Both the position numbers and the translations under genes were made by a program. This document shows, piece after piece, positions 61,698 through 64,000 of a stretch of DNA of 64,000 bases. Below the pieces are notes generated by a model, which was not told where the DNA came from, did not search any database, and saw nothing but the letters and a program-made list of their open reading frames with translations. How positions within the stretch are numbered: the stretch's first letter is position 1; the number at the start of each line of letters is the position of its first letter. This stretch comes from Leishmania martiniquensis (lineage: Eukaryota > Euglenozoa > Kinetoplastea > Trypanosomatida > Trypanosomatidae): positions 665,501 through 729,500 of the forward strand of contig NC_090164.1 in the NCBI RefSeq assembly GCF_017916325.1. Reading direction: 5' to 3'.

Positions 61698-64000
61698 CTG
61701 CGCAAGAAATGCCTCTTCTGTTGAGTATGTACGTGCGAGTCTGCGTGAAGAGCTTTGGAAGTGGGGTGCCGAGCGTTGCTTTTCTTTTTTTGTTTGTTTG
61801 TGTTTGTGTTTGTGTGTGTGTGTGTGTGGTGCTGCGGCGGTACGTCAGCGAGGGGCACGCCCTCAAAGCTCCGGACACGAGAACGAGCAAAGGAGAGGAG
61901 AGTACAGCCAGGCATGCGCACCACAGAAGAGCGTCGCAATGGCAGAAGACGTGCGACAGGAAAAAGAGAGAATCGCTCCGTAGGCCGCCGCAGCCGCAGC
62001 GCAACCGATACAAACCGCGGCACTCAGCCAGTACGTGCGTGCACACGTGCCAACTTGGAAAAGGCGGTCAGCCCACAATAGGCGATGAGTCGAGAAAGAC
62101 AATAAAAAAAAAGACGAGAAAGACCGCAAATACAAAGGTTTGTGAAAGGTGCAAGAGGGGTACCGGGAGGGGGTGGAAATGTGAAGAATGGCGGCACAGC
62201 CAGCACGTAGGCCACCACACTGGCAAGACGAATCAACGAGGAGCAGGAGTGCCTTCGACGTTGCGCGCTTTGGTATCCCTCAAAGAAGAGATAAAGACGC
62301 GAAAGAACGCGAGCAAACGGCGAAACAAATGACAAAAAAAAAGAAGCGAACAACAGAGACAAGACTGCCGAAATGCTTTCACGATCCGCTGAGCTCGTCG
62401 TTGTGTGTGCGCACCAGCTTCCGTGCGCGTGAGCTATGCCTTTCTTCTCCAGACGCCTGTGCTTCCGCTACCCGCGGAAGCACACGGAACCAGCGAGTGA
62501 AAGAGAACAGAGGGATTGCAAGATTCGGTGTGGATCTCGAGTTTTGCGTGCCTGCGGGAGTGTGTGGATAGGTGGGAAGTAGGGCTCCAGCACACACACA
62601 CACACATTCACACGGACACGTATGGTGGTGCGTTGCTTTGTTGTTGCCCACAATCACGCAATATAAAGATGAGGTGAGCAGAGGAGCAAATGCCTTCCGC
62701 GAAGGAATGTGTGTGTGTGGGGGAGAGAAGGGGGGGGTGAACAGATATAAATATGTATGGAAAGGCGAGAGAAGTGGAAAAAAAAGGGAATGACCTTTGG
62801 TGAGAAGAGGCGACTCGGATGAGGGGGCGTCAGCAGATGCGTTCGTCTTCACGGTCAGACCTTACTTGCCTCCTCGCCTTTTCTCTTGCCCCTCGAAACG
62901 TCTGTGTTTTATAAGGACTGAAGTTGCTGATGACCTGTGCGCATATCGATGATGTTGGAAGAATTGTGGTGTGCGCAGGTGTGTGTGTGTGAAGAAGAGA
63001 GCCATGAAAATGCCACGTGCGTCGGGTAACGAGGTCGAGAAAGAAAGGGGGGAGGAGATCGAGGAGGTTGGCCCTCGGCGCGGAGCGCAGGAGAAGGAGA
63101 GGAAGAGGGAAGACGCCGTCCACGCGCCTGCGCAGAGGAGAGGTGATCCAAAGGCACCAACAGCAAAGCCGACACACAGCAAAACCAAAGTCACCCTCGA
63201 GACGCACCGCTGCCCATACACCCACACCCATCTCCAGAGAGGAGAGGGATGCCGGGCGAAGGGCTCGATGCCTCACGGCAACAAGTGACGCGTTCACGTG
63301 CGTGACAAGACATCTGCCCCTACACGCCGGAGAAATTCTCCAGATGCGTCCGGCACCACGGTGACTCGGTGAAGAGGTAACCTCTCCTCGCGGGCGTCTG
63401 CTCAGGCTGGCCTCCTTCTTGATTCTTGGCCTACTTGATTCCGCTCGACAACACAGAGAGGGAGAGGGGGAGAGAGACGACGACGGCGACGGCGACAACA
63501 ACAATAGCACACAAAGCAAAAGAAAGGCAGAATGAGGCGGCGTGCAGCCACTCCGTCCCCTCTCCCGAACGGTCCCGAAAAAAGGGGGCGGGACTGAACG
63601 AAGATGGCACGGAAGCACTAATACGAGAGAAGCATGCCCGTGGAGGGAGCGCTTACACACTCCGTTTCCCACGCCAGAGAGTCGACGCACGCGCCGCAGA
63701 AGAGGAGGCGATGGGGCCCAAGTAGATGCGGCACACAGAGCACCACGAACGCACACTACCACACATCGGCAGAGAAAAAGGTGAATGAGGGGGAATGGGG
63801 GCGAGAGAGAAAAGCCACGCGCGTTTTCTTCCATATGAATCGATGCAACTAAGAGAGAGGATGGAGGGAGGGGGGAGGCGGCTAGACTCTGCGCTCGTCC
63901 ATCATCGGATACGCCGACGTTGCAAAACGAAACGGCCATTCAGCACACTATCAGCGGCAAAGAGAGAGATGAGGAGTTCCGCGAGCGCTTCTGTTTCAAC
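61698..64000. other. Right flank with no supportable gene
   Basis: The part near 61698 should be the 5' UTR of the RING-CH gene; A/C-rich plus-strand sequence and a GT run (61811-61832) lie within it. Purine-rich plus-strand blocks at 62100-62170, 63045-63115 and 63840-63880 are pyrimidine-rich on the coding strand. A CA run is at 62592-62608. A 369-residue minus frame (62830-63939) is Ser/Pro/Arg/Leu simple sequence that reflects the pyrimidine tracts and was not accepted. Confidence 0.55.

Noticed and set aside
62830..63939. Minus-strand open frame of 369 residues at the right end
   Set aside because: It is pyrimidine-tract translation (Ser, Leu, Pro, Arg) typical of a 5' UTR or splice region, with no family signal.

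Overview
The window looks like a piece of a Leishmania chromosome, or one from a close trypanosomatid relative. Every convincing gene is on the minus strand, and none has a visible intron. Genes are separated by long intergenic stretches rich in GT/CA, AT and purine runs. Several genes have a pyrimidine tract followed by AG upstream on the coding strand, the usual trans-splicing layout. Transcription therefore runs from high to low coordinates through one directional gene cluster. No tRNA, rRNA, CRISPR array or plus-strand gene could be supported. Start codons were restricted to ATG, so several genes are shorter than the longest open frame.

Right to left, in the direction of transcription, the genes are: a RING-CH multi-pass membrane ubiquitin ligase (58.1-61.7 kb); a protein of about 2,200 residues with five or six double-stranded-RNA-binding-like repeats and a helicase-associated (HA2)-like patch (50.1-56.7 kb); a possible small membrane protein (47.4-47.8 kb); a SYS1-like Golgi protein (44.5-45.7 kb); a TM9SF/EMP70 nonaspanin (40.8-42.8 kb); a low-complexity protein whose 5' end holds a perfect 46-bp palindrome (34.3-37.3 kb); a 123-residue Cys-containing protein (33.0-33.3 kb); a RAD23-like UbL/XPC-binding/UBA protein (31.1-32.3 kb); a WIPI/Atg18-type PROPPIN (28.0-29.9 kb); a TBC Rab-GAP (22.5-24.8 kb); an unrecognised 785-residue protein (19.0-21.3 kb); a 192-residue basic, probably mitochondrial protein (17.5-18.1 kb); a Sec12/PREB-like Sar1 exchange factor (13.6-15.7 kb); and two tandem nodulin-like major facilitator transporters (9.9-11.9 and 4.8-6.7 kb).

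Secretory and endomembrane functions are strongly represented: Sec12-like, TBC GAP, PROPPIN, TM9SF, SYS1 and a membrane ubiquitin ligase. In a trypanosomatid, shared transcription does not by itself mean shared function.

The observations most worth following are these. (1) The two transporter genes share a 1,521-bp tract with only two differences seen, flanked by clearly diverged ends, which looks like recent gene conversion. (2) One of those two differences is a nonsense codon that breaks copy 1. (3) The giant dsRBD-repeat protein seems to keep a helicase-associated segment without a recognisable helicase core. (4) The PROPPIN has Leu-Gln-Arg-Gly where the family has (Phe/Leu)-Arg-Arg-Gly. 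(5) A spacer-less 46-bp perfect palindrome lies just inside the first ATG of the 34-37 kb gene.
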